Part shown: piece by piece, positions 51,799-54,658 of the stretch | Layout of the letters: each line of letters begins with the position of its first letter | How positions within the stretch are numbered: the first letter of the stretch is position 1 | From: Streptacidiphilus neutrinimicus | Lineage (GTDB): Bacteria; Actinomycetota; Actinomycetes; Streptomycetales; Streptomycetaceae | Direction: 5' to 3' | NCBI RefSeq assembly: GCF_000787815.1 | Contig: NZ_BBPO01000001.1 | Coordinates: 115,826 to 170,483 of the forward strand | Length of the DNA: 54,658 nucleotides | The notes under the pieces: model-generated | What the model saw: the letters and a program-made list of their open reading frames with translations, nothing else | What the model was told of the DNA's origin: nothing | The model's database searches: none | Program-made: the position numbers and the translations under genes

Positions 51799-52506
51799 TC
51801 AGGCCCCGCCGCGCGGCTGGCGGCGGGTCGGCATCGGGACGACGCTGCTCACCTGTGAGGGCGCGGTCGGTGACGGTGCGCCCGGAGCGGGCAGCGGCAG
51901 CGGTGACGGCGGCAGGCCCGCGCACTGGCACAGCAGCTCGCCCCACGCACGCAGGTGCGCGCCCAGGTCGAGCGAGCCGTCACCGCGCGGGACCGGCGTC
52001 CAGGACGCACGGATCTCGATCTCCGTGCTGGAGGGGCGGTCCGCGATCGCGCCGAAGTACTGCGAGTACGCGCGCGAGACCGTGCCGCTGGGCTCGGTGT
52101 AGGCGCAGCCGAACTGCTCCAGCGCGTCCGTCAGCCAGGACCAGCCGACCTCCGCGAGCAGCGGGTCGTCCGCGATCTCGCGCTCCAGCTCCGCCTGCGT
52201 CAGCGAGACCAGCCTGAACTCGCCCCGCCAGGCCTCGTGCCCGGAGGGGTCGTGCAGCAGCACCAGCCGGCCGTCGGCCAGCTCCTCGCCGTCGGACTCG
52301 ACGGTCGCGGTCAGCGCGTAGGCGTAGGGCGCGAGACGGCGCGGGGCGGGGGTGTTCCCGAGCGTGATCTCCGACCGCATCCGGGTGCCGAGCAGCTCCG
52401 TGACGGCCGCCCGGAACGGCTCGGGAACCGACGGCTCCCCCGACGCCCCGTCACCGAACCCGGAACCGCCCTCGTACCTCGGCTTTCCGCCGTTCACCCC
52501 AGCCAT
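51799..52506 (-). CDS. DUF3000 family protein
   Basis: Protein of 235 residues of the actinobacterial DUF3000 family, function unknown. The conserved-looking core runs from [38 protein letters not shown] to [26 protein letters not shown], with [21 protein letters not shown] near the end. No membrane segment or signal peptide. The last 30 residues are Pro/Ser-rich. It is divergent from hemE with 82 bases between starts, an arrangement that I recall as conserved in Streptomyces and that hints at a link to heme synthesis. Confidence 0.88.
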   Translation of the reverse strand: MAGVNGGKPRYEGGSGFGDGASGEPSVPEPFRAAVTELLGTRMRSEITLGNTPAPRRLAPYAYALTATVESDGEELADGRLVLLHDPSGHEAWRGEFRLVSLTQAELEREIADDPLLAEVGWSWLTDALEQFGCAYTEPSGTVSRAYSQYFGAIADRPSSTEIEIRASWTPVPRGDGSLDLGAHLRAWGELLCQCAGLPPSPLPLPAPGAPSPTAPSQVSSVVPMPTRRQPRGGA

Positions 52507-52588
52507 GCCGGAAGACTATGCGCCCGGCCGGTCCGCGCAGCGCAGACACCACGGAAGAGGCCCGCTTCGAGCGTGCGAAGATTTCAGG

Positions 52589-53659
52589 GTGACCCAGAGC
52601 GAGAGCGGCCCGATCGGCCAGAGCAGCCCCACGTACGACTCCGCGTTCATGCGCGCCTGCCGTGGGGAGGAGGTTCCGCACACCCCGGTCTGGTTCATGC
52701 GCCAGGCGGGCCGTTCGCTGCCGGAGTTCCGCAAGGTCCGCGAGGGCATCGCGATGCTGGACTCCTGCATGATGCCGGAGCTGGTCAAGGAGATCACCCT
52801 GCAGCCGGTCCGCCGGCACGGCGTGGACGCGGCGGTCTACTACAGCGACATCGTGGTGCCGCTGAAGGCCATCGGCGTCGACCTGGACATCAAGCCCGGC
52901 GTCGGCCCCGTCATCGCCCACCCCGTGCGCACCCGTGAGGACCTCGCGCAGCTGCGTCCGCTGGAGCCCTCCGACGTCCCCTACGTCACCGAGGCCGTCG
53001 GCCTGCTGGTCGCCGAGCTCGGCGAGACGCCGCTGCTCGGCTTCGCAGGTGCGCCGTACACGCTGGCCAGCTACCTCGTCGAGGGCGGCCCGTCGCGCAC
53101 CTATGAGAACACCAAGGCGATGATGTACGGCGACCCTGAGCTCTGGGCCGAGTTGATCGACCGTCTCGCGGTCATCACCGCGGGCTTCCTCAAGGTCCAG
53201 ATCGAGGCCGGGGCCTCGGCCGTCCAGCTTTTCGACTCCTGGGCGGGCGGGCTGGCGCCGGACGACTACCGGCGCTCGGTGATGCCGGCCTCGCAGAAGG
53301 TTTTCGCGGAGGTCGCCTCGTACGGCGTCCCGCGGATCCACTTCGGCGTGGGCACCGGTGAGCTGCTCGGCCTGATGGGCGAGGCGGGCGCGGACGTGGT
53401 CGGCGTGGACTGGCGCGTCCCGCTTGAGGAGGCGGCCCGCCGGGTCGCCGGCGGCAAGGCGCTGCAGGGCAACCTGGACCCGACGGTCCTGTTCGCCCCC
53501 GAGGCCGCCGTCCGCGCCAAGACGGACGAGGTCCTCGCCTCCGCGAAGGCCTCCGGCCGCGGCCACGTCTTCAACCTCGGCCACGGCGTCCACCCGACCA
53601 CCGACCCCGACGCCCTCACCCGCCTCACGGCGTACGTGCACGAGCAGACGGCGAAGTAG
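52589..53659 (+). CDS. hemE: Uroporphyrinogen decarboxylase
   Basis: HemE, 356 residues, removes four carboxyl groups from uroporphyrinogen III to give coproporphyrinogen III, in the cytoplasm. Signature sequences: [21 protein letters not shown] at the N-terminus (substrate-binding Arg and Gln), [28 protein letters not shown] with the catalytic Asp, and [19 protein letters not shown] at the end. GTG at 52589 (VTQSESG) is the best start; no ribosome site is visible, so a leaderless message is likely. It converges with the DUF4349 gene across repeat copy D. Confidence 0.95.
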   Translation: MTQSESGPIGQSSPTYDSAFMRACRGEEVPHTPVWFMRQAGRSLPEFRKVREGIAMLDSCMMPELVKEITLQPVRRHGVDAAVYYSDIVVPLKAIGVDLDIKPGVGPVIAHPVRTREDLAQLRPLEPSDVPYVTEAVGLLVAELGETPLLGFAGAPYTLASYLVEGGPSRTYENTKAMMYGDPELWAELIDRLAVITAGFLKVQIEAGASAVQLFDSWAGGLAPDDYRRSVMPASQKVFAEVASYGVPRIHFGVGTGELLGLMGEAGADVVGVDWRVPLEEAARRVAGGKALQGNLDPTVLFAPEAAVRAKTDEVLASAKASGRGHVFNLGHGVHPTTDPDALTRLTAYVHEQTAK

Positions 53660-53834
53660 CTGCACTCTCCGGGGGCGCGGGGGACTGCGCGAGCCACCAC
53701 CGGCGTGCGGATGACCCTGCTCGTGCAGCGACTCACCCACAGTGGCTGTCGCGCCCCCGCTGGGGGCGCCTCCCGGCCGAAGGCTGAGGGCGGAGCCGCA
53801 TGCCGGCAGCGCCCCGCGCCCCCTGGAGGTGCTA
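53657..53834 (+). repeat. Dispersed hairpin repeat, copy D (interrupted)
   Basis: Left arm CTCCGGGGGCGCGGGGGACTG and right arm CCCCGCGCCCCCTGGAGGTG enclose CGTGCGGATGACCCTGCTCG. The right arm is split by about 55 bases (roughly 53753-53808) that themselves contain CCCCCGC-TGGGGG. The element runs exactly from the hemE stop codon to the DUF4349 stop codon. Confidence 0.75.
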
Positions 53835-54658
53835 CTTCTCGTCTGCCTCGGCTTTCCGGCCGCGGCGGGTGAAGCGGAAGATGCCGTAGCCCAGCAGGGC
53901 GAGCAGTAGCAGGAACGGCAGGCTGGCCGTGAGCGCGACCAGGAGGCCGCGACCGACCAGGTACAGGCCGTGCCAGCCCGCGCCGAGTGCGTGGCCTGCC
54001 GCGCCCCACGCCCCGGAGGGCTTCGGCTTCGCCGAAGGATGCGGGGCCGCGGTCTGGAAGAGCTCGACCGTCACGGTCGACATCGCGACCTGCCCCTGCA
54101 GGGAGGCGATCTGGGACTCCAGCGAGTTGAGATCGGACTCCCGCTGGGTGACCGCCTGCTCCAGGGTGAGCATGTCGTTCAGTGAGCCCGCCTGCCTCAT
54201 CAGCGCGTCGAGCCGGTCCAGGCTCGCCCTCTCGCTGGTGACGCGGGCGTCGAGGTCGACCACCTGCTCGGTGACGTCCTGGCTGGAGCGCTCGCGGGCC
54301 AGGAGCGTTCCGAGCGAGGAGAGCTGGGTGAAGACCGCGTCGTAGGACGCGGACGGGACGCGCAGGGACAGGACCGCGGCCTCGCCCGAGGCCTGGGGCG
54401 GCGGGGCGAGCGGGATGGCCTGCGGAGTGCCGGAGTCGGAGGCCGCACCGCCGTTCCAGGGCATGGTCGTGGCATCGCCGACCTGCTCGGAGTCGATGTA
54501 GCCGCCCACGGACCGGACCAGCGTCTGCGCCTGCTGCACCGCCGCGTCGACGTGCGCGGAGCGCAGCTGGATCTCACCGCTGTAGATCACCGACCGGTTC
54601 GACGTCGCCCCGTCCTCCGCGCCCGTCGCCCCCGGCGAGGGCGCGGAGGACGGGGCGC
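53832..54658 (-). CDS. DUF4349 membrane protein (5' end outside the window)
   Basis: Partial protein, at least 275 residues; the frame stays open to the right edge, where residues read as Ser/Ala/Gly/Pro-rich, so the signal or lipobox lies outside. Visible: NRSVIYSGEIQLRSAHVDAAV (start of the DUF4349 domain), a coiled coil (VDLDARVTSERASLDRLDALMRQAG to RESDLNSLESQIASLQGQV) and one C-terminal membrane segment (about LLVALTASLPFLLLLALLGYGIF) with a basic Arg/Lys cytoplasmic end. A GTG at 54590 is in frame but falls inside the domain and is not the real start. Function unknown; probably extracytoplasmic and membrane-anchored. Confidence 0.85.
   Translation of the reverse strand, partial: APSSAPSPGATGAEDGATSNRSVIYSGEIQLRSAHVDAAVQQAQTLVRSVGGYIDSEQVGDATTMPWNGGAASDSGTPQAIPLAPPPQASGEAAVLSLRVPSASYDAVFTQLSSLGTLLARERSSQDVTEQVVDLDARVTSERASLDRLDALMRQAGSLNDMLTLEQAVTQRESDLNSLESQIASLQGQVAMSTVTVELFQTAAPHPSAKPKPSGAWGAAGHALGAGWHGLYLVGRGLLVALTASLPFLLLLALLGYGIFRFTRRGRKAEADEK

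Overview
The window is very GC-rich (about 70% or more by eye), with strongly GC-biased third codon positions, frequent GTG starts, many leaderless-looking starts and almost gap-free coding. Gene content (DasR-type nagB promoter, KdpDE with TrkA pair, bacterial Hen1-Pnkp, Rok7B7-xylFGH, DUF3000-hemE) is typical of the conserved chromosome core of Streptomycetaceae (Streptomyces, Kitasatospora, Streptacidiphilus). I see no rRNA, tRNA, CRISPR, insertion sequence, prophage or secondary-metabolite cluster. No gene-free stretch exceeds 300 bases.

Layout. 1-2.4 kb: amidase and glucosamine-6-phosphate deaminase (nagB, with a DasR-like site), both on the minus strand. 2.5-12.2 kb: a potassium/osmotic block: orphan kdpDE, an OB-fold protein, a DUF3159 membrane protein, two TrkA-type NAD-binding regulators and a KimA-like APC transporter, then a TRAM-domain rRNA m5U methyltransferase. 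12.2-13.8 kb: a ribbon-helix-helix / degenerate Doc-like pair and an RlmA-like methyltransferase. 14.0-16.5 kb: an AAA-type ATPase overlapping a MazG-like pyrophosphohydrolase, two DnaA-box-like sites and two small unknown genes. 16.7-20.7 kb: dapD, isochorismatase, GlxA-type regulator and a secreted HExxE protein. 20.7-26.1 kb: GNAT, the Hen1-Pnkp RNA-repair pair, GNAT. 26.2-33.5 kb: argF, a WYL regulator divergent from a DHA2 exporter, aconitase, and an unusual RHH/Clp-N protein. 33.6-35.8 kb: small unknown gene, LLM oxidoreductase and TetR. 36.0-40.7 kb: ROK regulator and a xylose-type ABC importer. 41.0-45.5 kb: dxs, a GT39-like membrane protein and a DsbA-fold protein without CXXC. 45.7-51.5 kb (minus): beta-oxidation pair fadA-fadB, RNase D and an orphan LuxR response regulator. 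51.8-54.7 kb: DUF3000, hemE and a 5'-partial DUF4349 protein.

The most distinctive non-coding signal is a roughly 110-175-base dispersed hairpin repeat with a conserved centre. Four copies lie at 7056-7181, 42902-43028, 50617-50740 and 53657-53834, all in the same chromosomal orientation whatever the direction of the neighbouring genes. One copy runs into the start of the GT39 gene and another is interrupted by a second sequence. The window ends inside the DUF4349 gene, and its first bases may be the tail of a fifth repeat copy. All family assignments come from reading motifs by eye; no database search was possible.
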